From an uncultured Clostridia bacterium (GTDB lineage Bacteria > Bacillota_A > Clostridia > Oscillospirales > Acutalibacteraceae), in assembly GCA_944380625.1 (NCBI GenBank), contig CALWIE010000018.1:1-23021 (forward strand): a stretch of 23,021 nucleotides of DNA, written 5' to 3'. Below the pieces are notes generated by a model. It worked only from the letters and a program-made list of their open reading frames with translations. It did not search any database and had not been told where the DNA came from. Both the position numbers and the translations under genes were made by a program. Positions 6,096 through 12,885 of the stretch are shown piece by piece. The first letter of the stretch is position 1. Each line of letters begins with the position of its first letter.

Positions 6096-8030
6096 ATGAA
6101 AGTGAGCTTGGAGATCCCCGTGACGGCCTGGAAGGCGGGCAAGGGCCTGCTGCCGGACCGGCAGAGGCTGGTGCGGGACGTGGTGATCCCCTATCAATAC
6201 CGGGTGCTGGACGACCGGCAGCCGGGGGTGGAAAAGAGCCACGCCCTGGAAAACCTCCGCCTGGCGGCGCGGAAGCTGCGGGGCGAGGAGGTGGCCGGGG
6301 AGTTTTACGGCATGGTGTTCCAGGACAGCGACGTGGCCAAGTGGCTGGAGGCCGCGGCCTACGCCCTGGCGGCGGGCCCCGACCCGGAGCTGGAGAGAAT
6401 GGCGGACGAGGTGATCGGCCTCTACCGGGAGGCCCAGCAGGAGGACGGGTACCTGAACTCCTACTTCACCGTCAAAGAACCAGACCGGAAGTGGACCAAC
6501 CTCCAGGAGGCCCACGAGCTCTACTGCGCCGGCCACCTGATGGAGGCCGCCTGCGCCTGGAAAGAGGCGGCCGGCCGGGAGGACCTATTGGAGGTGGTGG
6601 AGAAAAACGCCAGGTGCATCTACCGGCAGTTTATGGAGAAGAACACCCGGGGCTTCCCGGGCCACCCGGAGATCGAGCTGGCCCTGCTGCGCCTGTACCG
6701 GGCCACGGGCAAGGAGATGTACCGGGAGCTCTCCCAGCACTTTGTGGACGCCCGGGGCCAGGCACCCAACTACTTTGAGCAGGAGCGGCAGGCCCGGGGC
6801 TGGTACCTGTGGGACCAGAACAACCGGGACGCCCTGGACACCGATTACACCCAGAGCACCCTCCCCGTGCGGGAGCAGAGGGACGCCGTGGGCCACGCGG
6901 TGCGGGCGGTGTACCTGTACACCGCCATGGCCGACCTGGCCGGCGAGACCGGGGAGCCCGCCTTGAAAGAGGCCTGCCGCACCCTGTGGGAGAGCGTTAC
7001 CCACCGGCAGATGTACGTCACCGGGGGCATTGGCTCCACCGTGCTGGGCGAGGCCTTTACCGTGGACTACGACCTGCCCAACGACACCGTGTACGCCGAG
7101 ACCTGCGCCTCCATCGGGCTGATCTTCTTCGCCCGGCGGATGCTCCAGCTGGAGGCCAAAGGGGAATACGCCGACGTGATGGAGCGGGCCCTGTACAACA
7201 CGGTGCTGGCGGGGATGCAGCTGGACGGAAAGCGGTTTTTCTACGTGAACCCCCTGGAGGTGGTCCCGGGGATCTCCGGCAGGGCCGCCACCCAGGAACA
7301 CGACCTGACCCAGCGCCCCCCCTGGTATGCCTGCGCCTGCTGCCCGCCCAACGTGGCAAGGCTTCTCTCCTCCATCGGCAGCTACGCCTACAGCGAAGGG
7401 GACGGGGTGTTCTTCACCCACCTGTACCTGGGAGGGGACGTGGAGAGCCGCCAGGGCTTCTCCCTGTCCTGCGAGACGGACTACCCCCGGCAGGGCACGG
7501 CCCGGTTTACCTTCCACGGGGAAAAGAGGACTACCCTCGCCTTCCGCATCCCCGGCTGGAGCCGGCACACCGGCCTCTCCGTCAACGGGGAAAACCGGGA
7601 TCTCACCGCCTTGGCGCGGGAGGGGTACGCCTACCTGGAGGGGGATTTCCAGGAGGGGGATGTGATCGAACTCTCCTTCGACATGACCCCCTTTAAGGTG
7701 TACGCCACCAGCAAGGTCCCGGCAGACACAGGCAAGGCCGCCATCCAGCGGGGACCGGTGGTCTACTGCGCCGAGGGCGTGGACAACGGCGGCGACGTGC
7801 TGAGCCTTTTCCTGGCGGAGGACGGCGCCCTGGAGGAGGAGCCCTATGACCCCGCCCTGCTGGGGGGCATTGTGCCTCTGCGGGCCCAGGGGTGGCGGGT
7901 AAAGCCCTGCTCCCAGCTGTACAGCTCCCAGCGCCCCCAGCGGGAGGCCGCAGACATCCGCCTGGTGCCCTATTGCGTGTGGGGCAACCGGGGGGAAAAC
8001 CAGATGCGGGTCTGGCTGCCGGAGACGTGA
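6096..8030 (+). CDS. GH127 beta-L-arabinofuranosidase (DUF1680 family)
   Basis: A 644-residue protein; the characterised family member HypBA1 is about 658. The family hydrolyses beta-L-arabinofuranosides, as on plant hydroxyproline-rich glycoproteins, with a zinc-bound cysteine nucleophile. The expected residues are present at matching spacing. E319 in LGEAF is the acid/base (HypBA1 E322). E335 and C337 in YAETCAS, with C415/C416 in YACACCPPN, are the zinc ligands and nucleophile (HypBA1 E338, C340, C417, C418). An (alpha/alpha)6-barrel N-terminal part and beta-rich C-terminal part fit the sequence. No signal peptide is seen, so it is likely cytoplasmic and acts on imported oligosaccharides. 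The ATG at 6096 is preceded by AGGGAG; the frame is open further upstream but crosses the tRNA gene. Related families (GH142/GH146) share the fold, so exact substrate is uncertain. Confidence 0.9.
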   Translation: MKVSLEIPVTAWKAGKGLLPDRQRLVRDVVIPYQYRVLDDRQPGVEKSHALENLRLAARKLRGEEVAGEFYGMVFQDSDVAKWLEAAAYALAAGPDPELERMADEVIGLYREAQQEDGYLNSYFTVKEPDRKWTNLQEAHELYCAGHLMEAACAWKEAAGREDLLEVVEKNARCIYRQFMEKNTRGFPGHPEIELALLRLYRATGKEMYRELSQHFVDARGQAPNYFEQERQARGWYLWDQNNRDALDTDYTQSTLPVREQRDAVGHAVRAVYLYTAMADLAGETGEPALKEACRTLWESVTHRQMYVTGGIGSTVLGEAFTVDYDLPNDTVYAETCASIGLIFFARRMLQLEAKGEYADVMERALYNTVLAGMQLDGKRFFYVNPLEVVPGISGRAATQEHDLTQRPPWYACACCPPNVARLLSSIGSYAYSEGDGVFFTHLYLGGDVESRQGFSLSCETDYPRQGTARFTFHGEKRTTLAFRIPGWSRHTGLSVNGENRDLTALAREGYAYLEGDFQEGDVIELSFDMTPFKVYATSKVPADTGKAAIQRGPVVYCAEGVDNGGDVLSLFLAEDGALEEEPYDPALLGGIVPLRAQGWRVKPCSQLYSSQRPQREAADIRLVPYCVWGNRGENQMRVWLPET

Positions 8031-8045
8031 TTTGCCCGAAATAAC

Positions 8046-8083
8046 AAAAAAGGGAATGCCGCCACAGAGCAGCATTCCCTTTC
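8046..8083. terminator. Bidirectional terminator between GH127 and the minus-strand cluster
   Basis: AGGGAATGC (8051-8059) pairs with GCATTCCCT (8072-8080). On the minus strand six T follow directly, making a good terminator for the PHP/acetyltransferase/GH125 transcript. On the plus strand the tail is TTTCC, adequate for GH127. Confidence 0.8.
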
Positions 8084-8118
8084 CTGTTTTCAGACAGATC
8101 CCCGGGGGCCAATAACCG

Positions 8119-8445
8119 CCGCCGGCCGAGCGCCAGGGAGGGACAACGCGCCCCCGGGAGGAAATCTCCCCAGTCTCCAAAAACTGCCGCCGCGCCAGAA
8201 ACCTGACGGCCTTCTCCGCCGGCCGAGCGCCAGCCAGGGACAGCGCGTCCCCGGGAGGAAATCTTCCCGCCCCCCAAAAACTGCCGCCGCGCCAGAAACC
8301 TGACGGCCTTCTCCGCCGGCCAAGCGCCAGCCAGGGGCAGCGCGTCCCCGGGAGGAAATCTTCCCACTCCCCAAAAACTGCCGCCGCGCTGGAAACCTGA
8401 CGGCCTTCACTGCCGACCGAGCGCCAGCGAGGGACAACGCGTCTC
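8119..8445. repeat. 97-bp tandem repeat, three full copies plus a partial fourth
   Basis: Units begin at 8119, 8216, 8313 and 8410 with CCGCCGGCCGAG or a close variant, giving an exact period of 97 bp. Adjacent full copies differ at roughly 7-10 positions. The fourth copy runs about 35 bp and then gives way to unrelated sequence. Each unit holds GGGAGGAAATCTTCCC, an imperfect palindrome. 97 is not a multiple of three, so long open frames through the block change frame at each unit and are not evidence of coding. The block fills most of the 428 bp between GH127 and the PHP gene. Its nature is unknown; a lineage-specific interspersed repeat that amplified locally is one explanation. Confidence 0.9.
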
Positions 8446-8456
8446 AAAAATTCTTT

Positions 8457-8482
8457 GCCTACTTTCTTTTAAGAAAGTAGGC
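8457..8482. repeat. Perfect 12-bp inverted repeat at the end of the PHP gene
   Basis: GCCTACTTTCTT (8457-8468) and AAGAAAGTAGGC (8471-8482) are separated by only TT. It covers the last codons and the TAG stop of the minus-strand PHP frame and sits at the boundary to the tandem repeat block. No T-run follows on the minus strand, so it is not a typical terminator. Confidence 0.85.
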
Positions 8483-9424
8483 GTTGGTGCCGGCAAAGAG
8501 GCCGCGGCTGTCACGGACCTGGACGCGGAACCAACCCTCCTCCCCGGTGAGGGGGAAGGAGGCCTCGGTGAGGGACTCGCCGGGAGCCACCACCGCCTTG
8601 TAGGAGTCGCGGCCCTCCACGGTGACGAAGATCTTCTCCACCGGGGAGGTGCGCACCTTCAGCACGCCGTCCTGGATGGACACCCCCCGAAGGGACGGGC
8701 CCTGAGACCAGTAGAAGCGGCCCTCCTTGAGGGCCTCTATCACAGCGGGATAGGTGAGCTCCCGGGCGGCAATCTACACAAAGCCCCCAAAGGAGTCGTT
8801 GAGGGGATGGCCCAGGGGCAGGCGGTCGTGGTTGTCGTCAGTGGCCAGGGCGAACAGGCGCTGGCCGGAGCGGAGCATCTCGTCGTAGACCTGGGGATGG
8901 AAACCGTACAGGCCGTCGTGCTCGCAGCCGTGGTTGTAGATCTCCATGGCGAACAGGCCCCGAAGGCCGCTGTAGTCCCGCCAGTCCTGCAGGGACCAGT
9001 AGGGATGGTTGTAACACACCAAAAAGCCCAGCCGGCCCATCTCTTCGATGTAGCGGTTGAGGCCCTCTACGTCCCCGTAGGCGCAGCCGGGCTGGGGGCT
9101 CTCCCCCTTTTCAGCGGCGTTCTTTTGGGGGTCTGTGTCGAACAGGTTCAGGTGGTAGGTCTTGAGCACCGGCCAGTCCCGGCCGGGGGTGGGCTCCTGG
9201 GTCAGGTCCACCTCCATGGCCGCCAGGGCCAGAAAGCCTTCGTCGTCCAGCTCGGTGTGGTGGACGTACTTCCGGTGGTCCGTAAAGGCCACGATGGAGT
9301 AGCCCTGGGCCCTGTAGGCCTCTTTGATCTGCTGGGGGGTGAACTCCCCGTCGGACAGGGTGGTGTGGCAGTGCAGGTTTGCCTTGTAGTAGCCGGTCTC
9401 CGGCAAGAGGATTCTGTCTTCCAT
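8459..9424 (-). pseudogene. PHP-domain metallohydrolase gene interrupted by an in-frame amber stop
   Basis: Reading from the ATG at 9424, 216 residues carry the PHP metal-binding motifs: HCHTTLSDG (H18, H20, D25), AFTDHR, CYNHPYW and TDDNHD. These fit CehA/McbA-like PHP phosphoesterases or hydrolases. At 8776-8774 a TAG interrupts the frame after FGGFV. The same frame continues for 105 codons with IAARELTYPAVIEALKEGRF and a beta-rich end, finishing at TAG 8459. The part after the stop has no ATG and no ribosome site, so it is the C-terminal domain of the same protein, not a separate gene. Either this is a recent nonsense mutation (CAG or TGG to TAG), a sequence error, or read-through occurs. 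All metal ligands lie before the stop, so a truncated active protein is possible. GGAGG precedes the start by 11 nt. It is third in a cluster after GH125 and acetyltransferase genes. Confidence 0.8.
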
Positions 9425-9454
9425 AGGTTGCGATGCCTCCTGAAAAGGGATGGA

Positions 9455-9484
9455 CAGGGAGCGCCCTTGGGACCGCGCTCCCTG
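9455..9484 (-). other. Stem-loop between acetyltransferase and PHP genes
   Basis: CAGGGAGCGC (9455-9464) and GCGCTCCCTG (9475-9484) form a perfect 10-bp stem with a 10-nt loop. On the minus strand only a weak TCCCTTTTC lies some 15 nt downstream. It looks more like an intercistronic processing or partial termination hairpin than a full terminator. Confidence 0.6.
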
Positions 9485-9518
9485 CCGTCTTTGAAACCGT
9501 TTGTCTTTTGCGTGGGGT

Positions 9519-10142
9519 CTATTTTAACCCGTCGGCGATCCGGCGGTCCCGGAAGTAAAACTCCCGGTCCCTCTCCCCAATCTCCCGGAGCACCCGGCAG
9601 GGGGCGCCTACGGCCACCACGTTCTCGGGGATGTCCCGGGTCACCACGCTGCCCGCGCCGATGACGGAGTTTTTCCCCACGGTCACCCCGGGGAGAAGGA
9701 TGGCCCCCGCGCCGATCCACACGTTCTCCTCAATGCGCACGGGGAAGTTAAACTGCATGGCCTCCCGGCGCAGGTCCGGATCCACCGGGTGCCCCGCCGC
9801 GGAGATGGTCACGTTGGGGCCGATCATCACAAAGTCGCCAATGTACACGTGGGTGTCGTCCACCAGGGTCAGGTTGAAATTGGCGTAGACGTGGTCCCCC
9901 AGGTGGGTGTGGCTGCCCCAGTTGGCCCGCAGGGGCGGCTCGATGTAGCAGCCCTCCCCCACGTGGGCGAAGATCGCCCGGAGCAGCTCCTCCCGCCGCT
10001 TCCCCTCGGAGGGACGGGTGGCGTTGTAGTCGTACACCAGCTCGTTTACAGCCCGCTGCTGGGCCTGGAGCCCCGGGTCCACAGCGCTGTAGAGCAGGCC
10101 GCTCTCCATGCGCTGCCGGGGGGTCAGAGGGTCAGGCGCCAT
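9519..10142 (-). CDS. Sugar O-acetyltransferase, left-handed beta-helix (maltose/galactoside acetyltransferase type)
   Basis: A 207-residue protein of the NodL/LacA/Maa group that moves acetyl from acetyl-CoA to a sugar hydroxyl. The N-terminal helical cap (RQRMESGLLYSAVDPGL) is family-typical. The hexapeptide repeats follow: YIGDFVMIGPNVTI, VWIGAGAILLPGVTVGKN, SVIGAGSVVTRDIP. The catalytic His is probably in SAAGHPVDP. The ATG at 10142 overlaps the last 11 nt of the GH125 gene, so translation is likely coupled; GGAGGGCGAGG lies upstream inside the GH125 frame. The protein is cytoplasmic. In this cluster it may acetylate mannose-derived or other sugars, or act in detoxifying non-metabolised sugars. 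The substrate cannot be read from sequence. Confidence 0.92.
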   Translation of the reverse strand: MAPDPLTPRQRMESGLLYSAVDPGLQAQQRAVNELVYDYNATRPSEGKRREELLRAIFAHVGEGCYIEPPLRANWGSHTHLGDHVYANFNLTLVDDTHVYIGDFVMIGPNVTISAAGHPVDPDLRREAMQFNFPVRIEENVWIGAGAILLPGVTVGKNSVIGAGSVVTRDIPENVVAVGAPCRVLREIGERDREFYFRDRRIADGLK

Positions 10143-11412
10143 GGTTTACCTCGCCCTCCAGCATCTGGGCGAACAGGGTGTTGGCCCAGGCGAACCAGGG
10201 ACGGGTGAACTGAGCGGGGTCGTCCACGTCGAAGCCCTCGTGCATGAAGTTGGTGCCGGCGTGGGTGCGGGCGATCATCTCCAGGCACTCTTTTTTCTCG
10301 GCGGGGTCGATGCTGGTGAGGATCTGCATGGTCAGGCCGATGTGCCAGATGTAGCGGTGAGGGGTGTGGGGGCTGCCGATGCCGCGGGCCACCTTGCCCT
10401 CGAAGTAGTAGGGGTTGTCCTCCGAGAGGATGAACCGCCGGGTGTTCTGGTAGATGGGGTCGTCGGCAGGCTTGTAGCCCAAATAGGGGATGGCCAGCAG
10501 GCTGGGGGAGTTGGCGTCGTCCATCAGGTTGTAGTTGCCAAAGCCGTCGGTCTCGTAGGCGTAGATCTTCCCGTACTTGGGGTGGTCGTAGACGCCGTAG
10601 GCCTCGATGCCGTCCCGGATCTCCTCCTGGAGGTTCTGGCAGCGCTCTTCCAGGGCCTTGTCCTCATAGCCGGCCTGGAGCAGCTCCACGGCGTAGCCCA
10701 GGGCCACGACGGCCATCATGTTGGCGGGGATCAGATACCCAAACTTGCAGGAGTCGTCCGAGGGGCGGAAACCGGACCAGGTCATGCCCGTGTAGTTGAC
10801 GGGCCGGCCCTTGCCGTGCATGGGCAGGGTGTCGCTGGGGGCCCAGGCGTGGTCCCGGACAAACCAGTAGGGGGAGTTCTCGTGGCGCTGCTCGGTGGTG
10901 AAGGTGTCCACGATGGTCTGGATCATCAGGCGGAACTCCTCGGTGAAGATGGACTTGTCCCCGGTGACCTGGTAGTACTCGTGGGACAGGTACAGGGAGG
11001 CGCACAGGGAATCCACCTCATACTTGCGCTCCCAGATCCAGCCGCTGGTAAAGCTGCTGTGGTCCTCCTCGCTGTAACCCTTGCCCTTTACCTCGCTGTT
11101 AAAGGCGTTGGTGTAGGGGTCCAGGTTCACGTAGAAGGCGTGCTTCTGGATGACGCTGCGGAGGATGGCCTTCAGGTCCTCGTCCTGGGCGGCGTACTTG
11201 ATGTAGGGCTTGAGCTGGGCGGCGCTGTCCCGCAGCCACATGGCGGGGATGTCTCCGGTGATGACAAAGTAGCTGCCGTCGGCCAGCTGGGTCACGGTGG
11301 TCTCGATGGTGTTTAAAAAGCACTGCTTGGCAAGAGGGGCCAAGTCCGGGTATTTCCGGGCGGTTTTCTGTTCCAATTCTTCCGCCTTTTGCAGCAAGAT
11401 CTTAGGAATCAT
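10132..11412 (-). CDS. GH125 exo-alpha-1,6-mannosidase
   Basis: A 426-residue protein of the GH125 family, inverting exo-alpha-mannosidases that trim alpha-1,6-linked mannose from N-glycan-like or yeast mannan chains. Two residues agree with the characterised Clostridium perfringens enzyme: D220 in GFRPSDDSC (general acid) and E392 in NFMHEGFDVDD (base, E393 there). WLRDSAAQ, GFGNYNLMDDAN and SPHTPHRYIWHIGL are other family blocks. It has no signal peptide, so it acts inside the cell on imported oligosaccharides. The ATG at 11412 is chosen because GGAGAGGAG is 8 nt upstream; an in-frame TTG at 11445 has no such site. It is the first gene of the minus-strand cluster and lies downstream of a palindromic promoter region and the MerR-type regulator gene, which is transcribed the same way. 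Confidence 0.95.
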   Translation of the reverse strand: MIPKILLQKAEELEQKTARKYPDLAPLAKQCFLNTIETTVTQLADGSYFVITGDIPAMWLRDSAAQLKPYIKYAAQDEDLKAILRSVIQKHAFYVNLDPYTNAFNSEVKGKGYSEEDHSSFTSGWIWERKYEVDSLCASLYLSHEYYQVTGDKSIFTEEFRLMIQTIVDTFTTEQRHENSPYWFVRDHAWAPSDTLPMHGKGRPVNYTGMTWSGFRPSDDSCKFGYLIPANMMAVVALGYAVELLQAGYEDKALEERCQNLQEEIRDGIEAYGVYDHPKYGKIYAYETDGFGNYNLMDDANSPSLLAIPYLGYKPADDPIYQNTRRFILSEDNPYYFEGKVARGIGSPHTPHRYIWHIGLTMQILTSIDPAEKKECLEMIARTHAGTNFMHEGFDVDDPAQFTRPWFAWANTLFAQMLEGEVNHGA

Positions 11413-11462
11413 ATGAATTGCTCCTCTCCGGATGATTTTCCCCAAAGGGGATTTCTAAAGAC

Positions 11463-11492
11463 ATTGTAACACAGAAAGAAGGAAGGGAACAA
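11463..11492 (-). promoter_or_regulatory. Promoter of the GH125-acetyltransferase-PHP cluster
   Basis: On the minus strand TTGTTC (11492-11487) and TACAAT (11468-11463) are 18 bp apart. The -35 box lies inside the inverted repeat at 11478-11512, so a protein bound there would cover the promoter. Confidence 0.6.
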
Positions 11493-11512
11493 GTGCATTG
11501 TTCTCTTCCTTC
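11478..11512. repeat. 15-bp-arm inverted repeat over the GH125 promoter (operator or terminator)
   Basis: GAAGGAAGGGAACAA (11478-11492) and TTGTTCTCTTCCTTC (11498-11512) are inverted repeats with one mismatch and the 5-nt centre GTGCA. It lies after the MerR-gene stop and over the GH125 -35 box. It may be a repressor operator, a terminator for the MerR gene (the minus-strand tail is TTCTTTCTG, T-rich but interrupted), or both. Confidence 0.7.
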
Positions 11513-11549
11513 CGGAGAAATTTCCACAGGCGTATTTCAAGGAAGCCCC

Positions 11550-12266
11550 TCAGGGCGCTGCCACCTCCACGCAGTAATCTTTTTTCCCGCAGTGGGAGCA
11601 GGTGAGCTTTCGAGTCTTGGGAGTGTGTTTGGAAAAGAGAAATTCCCTTAACCTCGGTCGGAACCGGGTCCCGCAGACAGGGCAGAGGTATTCCGTGTTC
11701 CGATAGTAATACCGGGTGAGGAGTGTGCTGATGAGAGCGGCCAAGGCAAGGCATCCCACAAAGGGCTGCCAAATTCCCTTGACAATCCAAAGCACCAGCC
11801 CGGCGGCCTGGATCAGGTCTGCCAAAATACCCCAAGCGATCATGACTCCGTGGACTTTTCGCAGTTTGTGCTTGTTTTTCATAAGCTGTTCCATGTCGGA
11901 AACGGAATTGACCGGGATCTTTTCGGGGCTTTTGAGATTTTCTTCCAGGGCCTGGATGGATTTCAGCTGATGCTGCCGGTCCCGGATCTCCTGTTCCAGG
12001 GCCTTGGCCTGCTGTTCCAGCAGAAGACCAAGCACTTTGTCGGCGTTCTCGCTTTCCAGAATTCCCTTGATGGAGTCCAAAGACAAACCCATGGCTTTCC
12101 ACAAGCAGATCCTTTGCAGCTTGCCCAGGTCTTCCTGGGAGTAGAGCCGTCTTCCACCCTCGCTGAGCTGAGAGGGGGGCAAGAGGCCTTTGCCGTCGTA
12201 AAACTGGACCGTCCGCACAGAGACCCCTGCCAGTTTTGCCATTTCCCCGGTGGTGTAAAGCGACAT
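11550..12266 (-). CDS. MerR-family regulator with two membrane helices and a C-terminal zinc ribbon
   Basis: A 238-residue protein. Residues 1-71 are a MerR winged helix: YTTGEMAKLAGVSVRTVQFY, then GGRRLYSQEDLGKLQRI. Residues 73-112 look like the dimerising coiled coil (LLEQQAKALEQEIRD). Two hydrophobic helices follow at about 141-161 and 167-183. Then comes a zinc ribbon with CPVCG (C195, C198) and CSHCG (C223, C226). Typical MerR proteins end after the coiled coil with a small soluble ligand domain, so the membrane anchor and metal ribbon are unusual. The ATG at 12266 has a perfect AAGGAGGTG. Its own promoter shows the MerR-type 19-bp spacer with a dyad, so autoregulation is likely. The inducing signal is unknown; membrane stress or a metal or redox cue are guesses. 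It may also act on the adjacent GH125 promoter. Confidence 0.88.
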   Translation of the reverse strand: MSLYTTGEMAKLAGVSVRTVQFYDGKGLLPPSQLSEGGRRLYSQEDLGKLQRICLWKAMGLSLDSIKGILESENADKVLGLLLEQQAKALEQEIRDRQHQLKSIQALEENLKSPEKIPVNSVSDMEQLMKNKHKLRKVHGVMIAWGILADLIQAAGLVLWIVKGIWQPFVGCLALAALISTLLTRYYYRNTEYLCPVCGTRFRPRLREFLFSKHTPKTRKLTCSHCGKKDYCVEVAAP

Positions 12267-12287
12267 AGAACTCACCTCCTTGCCCTG

Positions 12288-12318
12288 AGCATACCCCATG
12301 ACCTTAGGTCACAAGCAA
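12288..12318 (-). promoter_or_regulatory. MerR-type promoter with 19-bp spacer and internal operator
   Basis: On the minus strand TTGCTT (12318-12313) and TATGCT (12293-12288) are 19 bp apart, the overlong spacing typical of MerR-controlled promoters. The spacer holds TGACCTAAGGTCA (12311-12299), a 13-bp palindrome with perfect 6-bp arms. It drives the MerR gene itself. Confidence 0.75.
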
Positions 12319-12344
12319 TAGGTTACCCAGGGTGACAAAGGGAT

Positions 12345-12403
12345 TTTTCCACATTTTTTTGAGAAAACGTGGAAAAGGGCCGCCGCGTAAATGGCGGCAG
12401 CCC
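12345..12403 (-). terminator. Terminator region after nifU
   Basis: On the minus strand, the stem 12403-12394 / 12386-12377 (10 bp with one G-T wobble, 7-nt loop) is followed by TTTT. A second AT-rich hairpin, 12376-12369 pairing with 12352-12345, starts directly after. The two in tandem should stop the nifS-nifU transcript before the MerR promoter. Confidence 0.75.
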
Positions 12404-12417
12404 ATGTTTCCCATTTT

Positions 12418-12849
12418 TTAGATGTCGCAGGCGCATTCTTCGCACTCGGCAAGCTCCCCTACAATGGGGGTGGGATCGATGCCCTGGCGCTTGTAGTAGT
12501 CCGCCACGGCGGCCTTGATGGCCTGCTCCGCCAGGACGGAGCAGTGGATCTTCACCGGCGGCAGGCCGTCCAGGGCCTCCATCACCGCCTTGTTGGTGAG
12601 CTTTAAGGCCTCGTCGATGGTTTTGCCCTTAATCAGCTCCGTGGCCATGCTGCTGGTGGCGATGGCCGCCCCGCAGCCGAAGGTCATAAAGGACACGTCG
12701 GTGATGACGTTCCCCTCCACCTTGATGTACATCCGCATGATGTCGCCGCACTTGGGGTTGCCCACCTCGCCGACGCCGCTGTAGTCCTTCATCTCCCCCA
12801 CGTTGCGGGGGTTCGCGAAATGGTCCATGACCTTTGCGCTGTATGCCAT
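12418..12849 (-). CDS. nifU: Fe-S cluster assembly scaffold NifU/IscU
   Basis: A 143-residue IscU-fold scaffold on which NifS-derived sulfur and iron are built into clusters. The three conserved cysteines are C34 in NPKCGD, C59 in FGCGAA and C103 in KIHCSVL, with D36 beside the first. The N-terminus AYSAKVMDHFANPRNVGEM is typical of the clostridial NifU-like form. The protein lacks the extra C-terminal Nfu domain of long NifU. It ends in an extra cysteine cluster, ECEECACDI. The ATG at 12849 has only a modest AAAGGATGG about 12 nt upstream. It follows nifS by 98 nt, and the two form one transcription unit ended by the terminator just downstream. Confidence 0.96.
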   Translation of the reverse strand: MAYSAKVMDHFANPRNVGEMKDYSGVGEVGNPKCGDIMRMYIKVEGNVITDVSFMTFGCGAAIATSSMATELIKGKTIDEALKLTNKAVMEALDGLPPVKIHCSVLAEQAIKAAVADYYKRQGIDPTPIVGELAECEECACDI

Positions 12850-12885
12850 AGTAGTAATTCCATCCTTTCCCGTTTTTCATTCCAC

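Noticed and set aside
8119..8445. CRISPR array
   Set aside because: The whole 97-bp unit is repeated with scattered changes. There is no short constant repeat alternating with unique spacers, and no cas gene.
6585..8447. 620-codon minus-strand open frame across the GH127 gene and the tandem repeats
   Set aside because: It is antisense to a well-supported GH127 enzyme. The repeated protein segments come from the 97-bp DNA repeat, whose period is not a multiple of three. GC-rich DNA gives long antisense open frames.
8459..8743. Separate 94-residue gene downstream of the PHP frame
   Set aside because: Same frame as the PHP gene, no ATG, no ribosome site before the GTG at 8743, and it reads as the missing C-terminal domain.
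11413..11445. Upstream TTG start for the GH125 gene
   Set aside because: The ATG at 11412 has GGAGAGGAG at proper distance and gives the family length; the TTG has no ribosome site.
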